A program made the translations under genes and the position numbers. This document shows positions 56,931-64,000 of a DNA stretch of 64,000 bases, in pieces (position 1 is the first letter of the stretch; each line of letters starts with the position of its first letter). Under the pieces are notes generated by a model. That model searched no databases. It saw only the letters and a list, made by a program, of their open reading frames with translations, and was not told where the DNA came from. The stretch lies in the NCBI GenBank assembly GCA_019423635.1, contig JAHZBA010000007.1, forward strand, positions 1-64,000. Reading direction: 5' to 3'. The DNA is from Clostridiales bacterium. GTDB taxonomy: Bacteria > Bacillota > Clostridia > Oscillospirales > Oscillospiraceae.

Positions 56931-57302
56931 ATGGCGAACAAGCCTCTGCGGCCCTGCCGGCATCCAGGATGCCCAGAGCTGACCCGGGACGGATGGTGCC
57001 CGGCCCACAAGCCTAGGCAGGCACCAAGGCGAGAGAGCGCCGCATGGCATGGTTGGTACAGCCTGACGGTCTGGACGGACGATCTGCGACCATCCCAGCT
57101 ACTGCGAGAGCCCTTCTGTCGTGAGTGCGCACAGCGGGGTGACCGGACCAGAGCCACTAACGTGGACCACATCCAGGACCACAAAGGTGATCGGGCCTTG
57201 TTTATGGACCGGTCAAATCTTCAGAGTTTGTGCCACAGCTGCCATAGTCGGAAGACCGCCCGGGATCTGTGGAAAGCACGAAAAAACGGACCGGATTTGT
57301 GA
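56931..57302 (+). CDS. HNH endonuclease
   Basis: 123 residues. Cys-rich N-terminus (CRHPGCPELTRDGWCPAH) and the HNH core NVDHIQDHKGD, NLQSLCHSCHSRKT. Located just before terS, as in HK97-type phages where HNH assists terminase cleavage. ATG after GGAGGTGATAGCCC. The 200-nt gap after it (57303-57504) is very GC-rich with palindromes and no gene. Confidence 0.9.
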   Translation: MANKPLRPCRHPGCPELTRDGWCPAHKPRQAPRRESAAWHGWYSLTVWTDDLRPSQLLREPFCRECAQRGDRTRATNVDHIQDHKGDRALFMDRSNLQSLCHSCHSRKTARDLWKARKNGPDL

Positions 57303-57504
57303 GCTTCCGAAACCTGGAAGCTACGCCCGCGCTCCGGCGTGCAGGCGTGGGCGTGGGTGCGCGTCTGCCCGCGCGGGCAGGAAGCCCCGTAGGGGCTCAC
57401 CCCTCCCCCCATCCCGAAAAAGTTTCGGGGATGGGGCTTTTAGACCGCGGCCCCTATCTAGCGTGAGAAAAAGTCCCCGATGGGGATTCCGGGAGGTGAA
57501 CGAT

Positions 57505-58014
57505 ATGCCGACGCCGCCGAAATCATTGGACGGCATGAATAAAAACTTGACCAAGGAGGAGCGGGAGATTCGGGAGCGGGCTGAAGAAGGTGTTCTTCCA
57601 GACCGCGGCCGGGAAATCCAACTGGAGAAGCCAGCTATCATGACCGGGAATGCTGCTGCGGGTCGGTACTGGAAGAAGGTTTTGTCCAGAATGGAGGGTT
57701 TGGTGATTCTGGACGACCTAGACAGCGACGCTCTGGGCGTCTACTGCGTAATGATGGCCCGATATGAGCAGCAATGCAAACTGCTGGCCCTGGTCTCCAA
57801 GCAGCTGAAGGATGTCCGAGACGATCCGGAGGCGGTGTCCGATGCAGTTTCCCGGTTGGATGCCGTGAACGGAAAGATGCAGTCCCTGGAAAGGAACATT
57901 CTCCAGTATGCCGAGAAATTGGGACTGACCCCTTCCGGCCGTATCCGGCTGGCCCAGAAGCGAGCAGAGCAGGCGGCCAGGGCGGAACCGGATGGTGATC
58001 TGTTTGGCGATTAG
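57505..58014 (+). CDS. terS: terminase small subunit (P27 family)
   Basis: 169 residues. MPTPPKSLDGMNKNLTKEER, then PAIMTGNAAAGRYWKKVLSR and LDDLDSDALGVYCVMMARYE match P27-type small terminases, which recognise phage DNA for packaging. ATG after GGGAGGTGAACGAT. Overlaps terL by 23 nt. Confidence 0.9.
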   Translation: MPTPPKSLDGMNKNLTKEEREIRERAEEGVLPDRGREIQLEKPAIMTGNAAAGRYWKKVLSRMEGLVILDDLDSDALGVYCVMMARYEQQCKLLALVSKQLKDVRDDPEAVSDAVSRLDAVNGKMQSLERNILQYAEKLGLTPSGRIRLAQKRAEQAARAEPDGDLFGD

Positions 58015-59812
58015 ACGGCAAAGCGGTTTGCACCATCCAGTCAGCGTCTATGCCAAGCAGGTGACTCAGGGCCGGCTGCGGGAGCAGTGCTGCAAGTATG
58101 AGATCCTGGCCTGCGAAAGACATCTGGCGGACTTGAGGAGGCAGGGGACGGAGGAGTTTCCCTATGTCTTCGATACCACCCGAGCGGACCGGATCATCCG
58201 TTGGTTTGGTCAGTGCGTCCAGATCCGAGGGGTTGATGCTGGAAAACCCATTGCTCTGGAGCCCTGGCAGGTGTTTGACCTGGGATGCACCTATGGGTGG
58301 GTCCATAAGGACACTGGGGCCCGACGATTCACCCATACTTACAACAAACGGGCCCGCGGAAATTACAAGTCTACCGAAAAATCCGGCCAGGGTCTTTACC
58401 ATATGTGCGCGGATGCCATTTATCCGCCCTATCAGCCGGAGCTGGCTGTCTTTGAACAAGAGCCAGAGGTAGAATGCGCCGCGGTAGATCGGCCCCAGGC
58501 CATGCGGGTGCTGGGGGATGCCAAGAAGATCGCTAAAGCCAGTCCTAATATTGCAAAGCGGCTGTTAGTCCCCCGGTCCAACCCTATCGTCCACCGTACC
58601 CGGGGCGGATATATGCGGGCGCTGTCCAAGGAGACCAAGAATAAGGACTCCGGAGCTCCCAGTTACTTCGTCGTGGACGAATACCACGCTCACCCCAATG
58701 CGGAGATTTACGACTTAGGAACCAACTCATTCGGAAAGCGGGCACAGTCTCTCCTGGATGTTATCACCACGGCAGGCGACGACGCCCAGAGCAAACCCTG
58801 CTATGCCGAGGAAACCTACGCCAAGCGTGTCTTGGAGGACCCGAGCGTCATTGACGAAAGCTATTTTGTCATGATCCGGGAGCTGGACGAGGGCGACAAT
58901 CCCCACGATGAGACACTCTGGCGAAAAGCCAACCCCTGTCTGCGGTATCCCAGTGATTACAGCGCCATCCTGCTGAAGCAGATTCAGGATGAGCACAACG
59001 CGGCTTATGCCTCCAACGAGCCCAACAAGATCCGAAAGTTTCTCACCCGTCGGCTGTGCCTGTGGCAGACCGGCAGCGAGAACCGGTACCTGGATGAGCG
59101 GTGCATGGCCCTGGCGAAAAAGGCCATGGTTCCCCCAGAGGAGTTCGCCGCCTTGACGGACAACCTGCCCTGCCACTGCGGGTTTGACCTGGGCAAACGG
59201 ATCGACCTCTCCGGCGCGGCGGCCGTGTTTGACTTGCCGGATGGGCGCATTGGCTTGAAAATGCACGGTTTTATGCCGGAGAACGGGGCGCAGCGCCACG
59301 AACACACGGACCGGGTTCCCTATATCTTCTGGGCGAAGGGCGGATATTGTACCCTGACACCTGGAGATGTAACGGATAACAGCTATGTGTACAACTGGAT
59401 TTGCGACGGAGAACGAAACCACAACTGGGAGGTGGAGGAGGTGGACTATGACGGCCACAACGCCACGGACCTGGCCATCCGGATGAACGAGGAGCGCGGC
59501 CGGGAGGACTTCTGCGTGGAAATCTCTCAGACCTGCGCCGGGCAGAACCTGGCCGTGAAGACCTTTCGGGAGCTGCTGCTCCAGAGGCGGGTGGTGATGG
59601 AGGAGAGTCCGCTGGTATTGTGGTGTCTGGCCAATGCTATCGAGATTCAGAACAACTACGGAGACATCAAGCTCAGCAAGCGGCACAAGGATGACACGGA
59701 GCGAATCGACCCAGTAGCCGCGGCCATGAACGCCTTGGCCAGGGTGCTAGTGAAGCGGAACGCCAAGCCGGATCTGGCGGCTGCCATTGACAGGGAGGGA
59801 TTTAGCCTATGA
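57992..59812 (+). CDS. terL: terminase large subunit
   Basis: 606 residues. ATPase part with the adenine/Walker A region near 120 (RARGNYKSTEKSG), Walker B PSYFVVDEYHAH near 223-234 and coupling motif TTAGDDAQS; C-terminal nuclease domain with GFDLGKRIDLSGAAAVFDL and DGHNATDLAIRM. HK97/P27-partner type, cuts and packages concatemeric DNA. Confidence 0.94.
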   Translation: MVICLAIRRQSGLHHPVSVYAKQVTQGRLREQCCKYEILACERHLADLRRQGTEEFPYVFDTTRADRIIRWFGQCVQIRGVDAGKPIALEPWQVFDLGCTYGWVHKDTGARRFTHTYNKRARGNYKSTEKSGQGLYHMCADAIYPPYQPELAVFEQEPEVECAAVDRPQAMRVLGDAKKIAKASPNIAKRLLVPRSNPIVHRTRGGYMRALSKETKNKDSGAPSYFVVDEYHAHPNAEIYDLGTNSFGKRAQSLLDVITTAGDDAQSKPCYAEETYAKRVLEDPSVIDESYFVMIRELDEGDNPHDETLWRKANPCLRYPSDYSAILLKQIQDEHNAAYASNEPNKIRKFLTRRLCLWQTGSENRYLDERCMALAKKAMVPPEEFAALTDNLPCHCGFDLGKRIDLSGAAAVFDLPDGRIGLKMHGFMPENGAQRHEHTDRVPYIFWAKGGYCTLTPGDVTDNSYVYNWICDGERNHNWEVEEVDYDGHNATDLAIRMNEERGREDFCVEISQTCAGQNLAVKTFRELLLQRRVVMEESPLVLWCLANAIEIQNNYGDIKLSKRHKDDTERIDPVAAAMNALARVLVKRNAKPDLAAAIDREGFSL

Positions 59813-59976
59813 GAGATTTTTGGAAGAGGTATCACAGCGGTCTTGTGCTGCTTCTGGGCTGCGGCGCCGTGGCTGTGGGGGCCGGGATGGTCTATCTGCC
59901 CGCCGGCTTTATCACCGGGGGAGCCCTGGGAATCGCCTGGTGGGTGCTGGACAGTTTAGGAGGTGATGACCGTTGA
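59809..59976 (+). CDS. small membrane protein between terL and portal
   Basis: 55 residues. A central helix pair (LVLLLGCGAVAVGAGMVYLP and GFITGGALGIAWWVLDSL). ATGA overlap with terL, and its last codons include the AGGAGG of the portal gene. Small membrane proteins in this slot occur in many HK97-like phages; function unknown. Confidence 0.8.
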   Translation: MRDFWKRYHSGLVLLLGCGAVAVGAGMVYLPAGFITGGALGIAWWVLDSLGGDDR

Positions 59977-61274
59977 GCGCGAGAAACGGACTGCGGGCTT
60001 TGATCCGGGCGCCCACCGTGAAAAATGAGGAGCCGGGCTGGCGGCCGGTCGCCCTGTCTCTGGAATCTTCCTGGGGCTGGCCCCAGCCTGACGAGACCAC
60101 CGCCCGGAAGCTGTCCGCCGTGGACGCCTGTATTGAGATTCTGAGCAACTCCATGGCCAAGCTGCCTTCTTACGTGATGGACGGTAGGACCCGGGAACGG
60201 GTGGATCACCCGATTCTGGAGCTGCTCAACGTCAGGCCAAACGAGGCTATGACGCCCTCTATCCGCCGGAAGGTGCTGGAGGGCAGCCGCCTGGAGGGGG
60301 GCAACGGCTACGACTGGATCGTCCGGGACCCCGTTAGCCTCCGCCCGGCGGAGCTGATCCCCATTCCATGGCAGCTGGTGACCCCCTGGCGGGACCTGAA
60401 CGGGAAGGTATGGTATACCGTGACCAACCCGGTAAACGGGGAGCCTATGGTGCTTCCTAACGAGGACGTCTGCCACTACAAGGGGGCCACCCGGGACGGG
60501 ATGGTGGGCATCTCTGTGCTGAAGCGGGCCAGTCAGGTAATCGCCTCAGCCTCCGCCGCCCAGAGCTACGAAAAAAGCTACTATGAGCGGGGAGGCCAGC
60601 CTTTAGGCGTGCTGTCCACCGACACCGACCTGTCCGGCTATGTGCTGGACAGCAAAAAACAGGTGGTAACAGACGCGGACGGCACTCCGCTCACCAAAAA
60701 GGAGAAGCTGCGCCGGGAGTGGGAAAAGGTTCACGCCGGGCCCAAAAATTCCCACCGGATCGCTGTTCTGGACTACGGTCTGAGCTACACCCCCATTGCC
60801 GAGAGCAACCGGGACGCCCAGTTTGTGGAGAGCAAGGAGGTGTCCGTCCGGGACATCGCCCGATTCTTTGGGGTGCCCCTCTACAAGCTCCAGGAGGGCA
60901 AACAGAGCTATGAGAGCAACGAGCAGAACGCCATCGAGTACGTGGTGTCCACCCTCCATCCCAATGTGGCCCAGTATGAGGAAGAGGAAACCTGGAAGTT
61001 GCTCTCCCCGGGGGACCGGCGACGGGGACTGGAAATCAGAATTAACCTGATGGCGGAGCTGCGGGGCGACAGTAAGGCCCGGGGGGCATGGTTTACGGCC
61101 ATGCGAAACATCGGCGTATTTTCCGTCAACGACATTCTGGCCCTGGAGGACCTGCCAGACGTGGAGGGCGGAGACGGCCGGTACGCCAGCCTGAACTATG
61201 TGCCCCTGGCTGACTGGGCCCGGCTCAGCGAGCAGAGAAATCAAGGAGGTAACAGCAATGCGGGTAAGTCTTAA
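59973..61274 (+). CDS. phage portal protein
   Basis: 433 residues from TTG 59973 (GGAGG, 8 nt). HK97-type portal: ACIEILSNSMAKLPSYV, YERGGQPLGVL, and DIARFFGVPLYKL with QNAIEYVV. Forms the dodecameric DNA channel. Overlaps the protease gene by 17 nt. Confidence 0.95.
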   Translation: MSARNGLRALIRAPTVKNEEPGWRPVALSLESSWGWPQPDETTARKLSAVDACIEILSNSMAKLPSYVMDGRTRERVDHPILELLNVRPNEAMTPSIRRKVLEGSRLEGGNGYDWIVRDPVSLRPAELIPIPWQLVTPWRDLNGKVWYTVTNPVNGEPMVLPNEDVCHYKGATRDGMVGISVLKRASQVIASASAAQSYEKSYYERGGQPLGVLSTDTDLSGYVLDSKKQVVTDADGTPLTKKEKLRREWEKVHAGPKNSHRIAVLDYGLSYTPIAESNRDAQFVESKEVSVRDIARFFGVPLYKLQEGKQSYESNEQNAIEYVVSTLHPNVAQYEEEETWKLLSPGDRRRGLEIRINLMAELRGDSKARGAWFTAMRNIGVFSVNDILALEDLPDVEGGDGRYASLNYVPLADWARLSEQRNQGGNSNAGKS

Positions 61275-62160
61275 CGGCTATGTGGTACCCACAGACAGCC
61301 AATGGCTCTACGACTGGTTTAAGATAGGGGCCTTTTCCCCGGGGACCGTCCGGCAGGCTATTGCGGACAACCCGGAGGGGGAGGATCTGGAGTTGGAGAT
61401 CAACAGCCCCGGGGGCTCTGTGTTCGCAGGGTTTGAGATGTACAGCCTGCTGCGGGATGCCAAATGCCCCACGGTGGCTATCGTCCAATCCCTGGCCGGG
61501 AGCGCGGCTTCCACCGTGATGGCCGGATGCCGAGAGGTGCGGGTGTCTCCGGTAGCCCAGGTTATGATTCATCTGCCCAGCTCTTACGCGGAGGGCAACC
61601 AGAACGACATGCGCCACGAGGCCAAGGTGCTGGAGCAGATCACCCAGAGCATCCTCAATGGCTATGAGACCAAGTGCGCCGGGAAAACCACACGGGAAAA
61701 GCTTGACAAGCTGGTGCGTGCGGAGAGCTGGCTCACCGCCCAGGAGGCGGTGGAGCTGGGGCTGGCCGACCGCATCCTGGGCCAGGAGGAAAACGCAACC
61801 CCTATCCCGGAGAACATCATCAACGCCGCCGGGGCGGGCATCCGGTCCATCACCAACGCCGCCGGGCCGGTGTGGGACCGGGAGAGCCTGCTGGAGCGGT
61901 ATGAGCGGCTGGTGCGGGATGGCGCAAAACCGGCGGAGGGGCATCCCGTGGAAAGCACCTCATCCGGCACAGCTGACGCTGTGCCACCTTCCCCTAAAGG
62001 GGAAGGCATGGGGCCGGGCTGTCTGATTGTTGATACCGCAAAGTTAGAACCGGGCGTTTATCCGGTAACCGTTGGGGCAAGCGCGGACTGGCGGGCGCGG
62101 GCTTGTCTGGAATTGGAGCAAAACCGATTTTTAAATATTGGAGGTAATAAAAATGCATGA
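61258..62160 (+). CDS. head maturation protease, ClpP-like
   Basis: 300 residues. ClpP-fold serine protease: INSPGGSVFAGFEMY, nucleophile serine in LAGSAAS near 82, histidine in MIHLPS near 104, and an aspartate region (ETKCAGKTTREKLDKL). A 54-nt (18-residue) two-hairpin repeat is inserted in frame near residue 233, followed by an atypical C-terminal tail. ATG after AAGGAGG. It processes the capsid scaffold. Confidence 0.93.
   Translation: MRVSLNGYVVPTDSQWLYDWFKIGAFSPGTVRQAIADNPEGEDLELEINSPGGSVFAGFEMYSLLRDAKCPTVAIVQSLAGSAASTVMAGCREVRVSPVAQVMIHLPSSYAEGNQNDMRHEAKVLEQITQSILNGYETKCAGKTTREKLDKLVRAESWLTAQEAVELGLADRILGQEENATPIPENIINAAGAGIRSITNAAGPVWDRESLLERYERLVRDGAKPAEGHPVESTSSGTADAVPPSPKGEGMGPGCLIVDTAKLEPGVYPVTVGASADWRARACLELEQNRFLNIGGNKNA
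61955..62008 (+). repeat. two-hairpin dispersed repeat inserted in the protease gene
   Basis: GGCACAGC-TGAC-GCTGTGCC (61966-61985) and CCTTCCCC-TAAA-GGGGAAGG (61987-62006). Same plan as the intergenic element at 12253-12362. Its length (54 nt) keeps the frame, adding SGTADAVPPSPKGEG-type residues. Confidence 0.75.
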
Positions 62161-63601
62161 CACTTTGAGACAGAAGCTGCAGGACCTGGCCGAGCAGCGC
62201 GTTGGCGTGCTGAACAAGGCCCAGGAGGCCCTGGACAAAGGCGACCGGGAGGGCTACACCGCCGCCATGGAGGACGTGAAGAAGTTCAACGGTCAGCTGT
62301 GTGACACCGAGGCTCTGCTGCGGGAGATGGAAAAGCCTGCTCTGGAGGGCGCCGAAAACAAGGTCCCCGCGGCTCCCGTTGGCGACCAGGCCCGGTATGA
62401 CCAGGCTGTAAAAGACTTTGCCAAGGCGGCCCGGGCGGGATTTCCCCGCAACGCCGCCGGCGACATGATGCAGGAGGGGGTGGACGCGGACGGCGGCTAC
62501 ACGGTGCCCCCCGACATCGTGACCCGGATCATCAAACTGAGAGAAGCCAGGGAGAGCCTTATGGACCTGGTAACCAGGATTCCGGTAACCACCTCCAACG
62601 GCCGGCGCACCATCCAGAAGCGCAGCCAGGGCGGGGCCTTTCTCACCGTGGAGGAGGCGGCCAAGGTCGGCAAGCTGGCCGGGCCCCAGTACTCCATTAT
62701 GAACTACAGCATCAAGAAGCGGGGCGGCTACATGGTGGTGACCAACGAGCTGCTGGCCGACAGCGACAACAACATCGCCGCCGTGGTACAGGAGTGGCTG
62801 GCCGACAGGGACCGGGACACCGGCAACAAGCTGATCCTAGAGCGGATCAAGGCCAAGACGGCCACCGACCTGGAGGACCTGGACGGCATCCTGCGGGCGT
62901 GGGTTGGCCTGGGCTCCGTTTTCCGCGCTACAAGCCAGCTGGTGACCAACGACGATGGCCTGCTCTATCTGGGCACCCTGAAGGACAAGAACGACCGATA
63001 TCTGCTGACCCCCAACCCCGCGGACCCCAAGGAGCTGCGGCTGTGCGTGGGCCCCTACACCCTGCCGGTGAAGACCTACGACAACAAGACCATCCCCACG
63101 GAGGACGGCAAGGTGCCCATGATCCTGGGCGACCTGCGAGAGGGAATCGTGTTCTGGGACCGGCAGCTGATGAGCATTTTGGTGTCCAACACCGCCAGCG
63201 CGGGGGACGTGAACGCCTTTGAGCAGGACCTGACCCTGTGGCGCGGCCTGGTGCGCAACGACTGCACCACCAGGGATGACGAGGCCTTTGTCAACGGCTA
63301 TATTGCCGTGGACTGGGCAGGCACTCTGGGAACGTTGACCGTGATCTCCGCCGCGGGGACTGCCAGCGGCAGCACCAAGCTCACCGTCTCCCCCGCGAAG
63401 GCCGCGGGCAATCTCTATAAGTACAAGGCGGCCGCCTCTGAAACCGCCGTGACCTACGGACAGAACGTGCAGGGCTGGACGGCCTGGGACGGCACCGCCG
63501 ACATCACCGCCACCTCCGGGCAGGTCATCACCGTTGTGGAGGCCGACAGCAGCTATAAGGCCCTGAAGGCCGGCAGCGCAACGGTTGTCTCTAAGGTATG
63601 A
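62153..63601 (+). CDS. HK97-type major capsid protein
   Basis: 482 residues from ATG 62153 (GGAGG). N-terminal coiled scaffold region (about 1-75, EALLREMEKPALEGAE), then the HK97 fold (GGYTVPPDIVTRI, VTNELLADS, PMILGDLREGIVFWDRQ). A C-terminal extension of about 90 Ser/Thr/Ala-rich beta residues (from TLTVISAAGTASGS) may be an Ig-like surface domain. Confidence 0.95.
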   Translation: MHDTLRQKLQDLAEQRVGVLNKAQEALDKGDREGYTAAMEDVKKFNGQLCDTEALLREMEKPALEGAENKVPAAPVGDQARYDQAVKDFAKAARAGFPRNAAGDMMQEGVDADGGYTVPPDIVTRIIKLREARESLMDLVTRIPVTTSNGRRTIQKRSQGGAFLTVEEAAKVGKLAGPQYSIMNYSIKKRGGYMVVTNELLADSDNNIAAVVQEWLADRDRDTGNKLILERIKAKTATDLEDLDGILRAWVGLGSVFRATSQLVTNDDGLLYLGTLKDKNDRYLLTPNPADPKELRLCVGPYTLPVKTYDNKTIPTEDGKVPMILGDLREGIVFWDRQLMSILVSNTASAGDVNAFEQDLTLWRGLVRNDCTTRDDEAFVNGYIAVDWAGTLGTLTVISAAGTASGSTKLTVSPAKAAGNLYKYKAAASETAVTYGQNVQGWTAWDGTADITATSGQVITVVEADSSYKALKAGSATVVSKV

Positions 63602-63969
63602 CATACCCGGTGCCGAGGGCCTTTCTGCTGGCCTACTGCCGGATTGACGAACTGAGCCCCGAGGAGGAGCCGGTTCTGGAGGCGTTCGCGGAGGCTGCGG
63701 AGACGTACCTCACCCAGGCGGGGATCTCGGAGCCCGCGGAAGATGACGCTTCTCGCCGGGCCATGTACGAGCTGTGCCTGGCGGCCCTGGTGCTGGACTT
63801 CTGGGACCGCCGGGGCGCCGTGGACGGTGGCCGAGGGAATTACTCAGTCGCCGACAACGTGACCTTCCGGAGGAACCTGAACCAGCTGAAGCTGACGGAA
63901 CCTGTGCGGGGCCCCGGCGTGGATGTGTCCAAGTCGGACACATCCACGGGAAAGGGCGGTGAGGGGTGA
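63598..63969 (+). CDS. head-tail connector protein (gp6-like)
   Basis: 123 residues. AYCRIDELSPEEEPVLEAFA helical start and ALVLDFWDRRGAVDGG match gp6/Phage_connect_1-type connectors of HK97-like phages. ATGA overlap with the capsid gene. A GTGTCC-N5-GGACAC repeat is encoded near the 3' end. Confidence 0.86.
   Translation: MTYPVPRAFLLAYCRIDELSPEEEPVLEAFAEAAETYLTQAGISEPAEDDASRRAMYELCLAALVLDFWDRRGAVDGGRGNYSVADNVTFRRNLNQLKLTEPVRGPGVDVSKSDTSTGKGGEG
63921..63945. repeat. extended GTGTCC-N5-GGACAC inverted repeat
   Basis: GGATGTGTCC, AAGTC, GGACACATCC: perfect 10-bp arms, within the connector gene. Core shared with 42498-42514 and, imperfectly, 44234-44250 and 60840-60856. Confidence 0.6.
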
Positions 63970-64000
63970 TGTACGTCAACGCCGGCAAGCTGGACAAGCG
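63969..64000 (+). CDS. probable head closure/head-tail adaptor protein (5' end only)
   Basis: ATG 63969 overlaps the connector stop; the ten visible residues MYVNAGKLDK resemble the start of phage head-closure (Siphovirus head-tail adaptor) proteins, which normally follow here. Cut by the right edge; identity is inferred mostly from gene order. Confidence 0.6.
   Translation, partial: MYVNAGKLDK

Larger units (their letters stand above)
40323..64000. mobile_element. prophage, left part (continues past the right edge)
   Basis: Begins with a leftward large serine integrase, followed by a lysogeny module (repressor, divergent early promoter), early/replication genes and a colinear HK97-like packaging/head block ending in the window's last bases. 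The left attachment site is expected within or just left of 40285-40322, but no repeat can be tested because the right end is outside the window. Local composition drops in GC at 42.1-44.8 kb. Confidence 0.9.

Noticed and set aside
1..64000. tRNA or rRNA genes
   Set aside because: I saw no cloverleaf-like sequence with conserved T-loop GGTTCGAATCC pattern, nor rRNA-like stretches; a tRNAscan run would settle it.

Overview
The window comes from the chromosome of a GC-rich, spore-forming Gram-positive bacterium, most likely a gut Clostridia of the Oscillospiraceae (Flavonifractor/Lawsonibacter-like). The evidence is spoIIID and a SleL-type spore-cortex hydrolase gene behind mother-cell-type promoters, LytR-CpsA-Psr and S-layer-homology proteins, stalk-type (copper-amine-oxidase N) domains, and strong AGGAGG ribosome sites. 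Short palindrome-rich dispersed repeats of a style I associate with this family also occur. All calls were made by eye from sequence; no database search was run.

1-40284 is ordinary chromosome. In order it holds: an OmpR-type response regulator (cut by the left edge); a stalk/deacetylase-like secreted protein; a bifunctional class A penicillin-binding protein; a parvulin foldase; TcdA (t6A cyclisation); an ECF sigma/anti-sigma pair; a lipoprotein; a phosphatase-acetyltransferase fusion; a Ca/Na-type antiporter behind a yybP-ykoY (manganese) riboswitch; a lipid kinase/Nudix pair; an AI-2E family transporter; a membrane metalloprotease-like protein; an SLH-transglutaminase protein; an LCP ligase; spoIIID; purB and purA; a ZIP transporter; a truncated sleL; an OPT peptide transporter with a P1 peptidase; a stalked HAD phosphatase; a trigger-factor-like lipoprotein; and a small ORF coupled to a large serine recombinase. 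Repeats cluster at 9.9-12.4 kb, 26.1-26.4 kb and 29.0 kb.

40323-64000 is the left part of a prophage running off the right edge. It begins with its own serine integrase, pointing left and convergent with the chromosomal recombinase. Next come a probable type I toxin-antitoxin unit with an extra orphan antisense-RNA copy, a DUF4041/T5orf172 cargo gene, a repressor with a divergent early promoter and two operators, and a Tad2 (anti-Thoeris) homologue. The early/replication block follows: regulators, a replisome organiser, a DnaB helicase, ParA plus a DUF3102 coiled-coil protein, PcfK/PcfJ-like proteins, an HUH Rep-like protein and a KTR zinc ribbon. A standard HK97-type packaging and head block (HNH, TerS, TerL, portal, ClpP-like protease, capsid, connector) ends the window.

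The most interesting signals are: (a) the toxin gene at 42000-42095, with a convergent antisense RNA that shares both a terminator and a 13-nt repeat with the toxin reading frame, and a second, toxin-less copy beside it; (b) a 26-bp near-palindrome present twice, inverted, once inside the DUF3102 gene next to parA; (c) an inverted-repeat double promoter producing a likely small RNA next to a 32-residue peptide gene at 47.4-47.6 kb; (d) the prophage Tad2 gene; (e) a host-type two-hairpin repeat inserted in frame in the head protease gene; and (f) the riboswitch-controlled antiporter.
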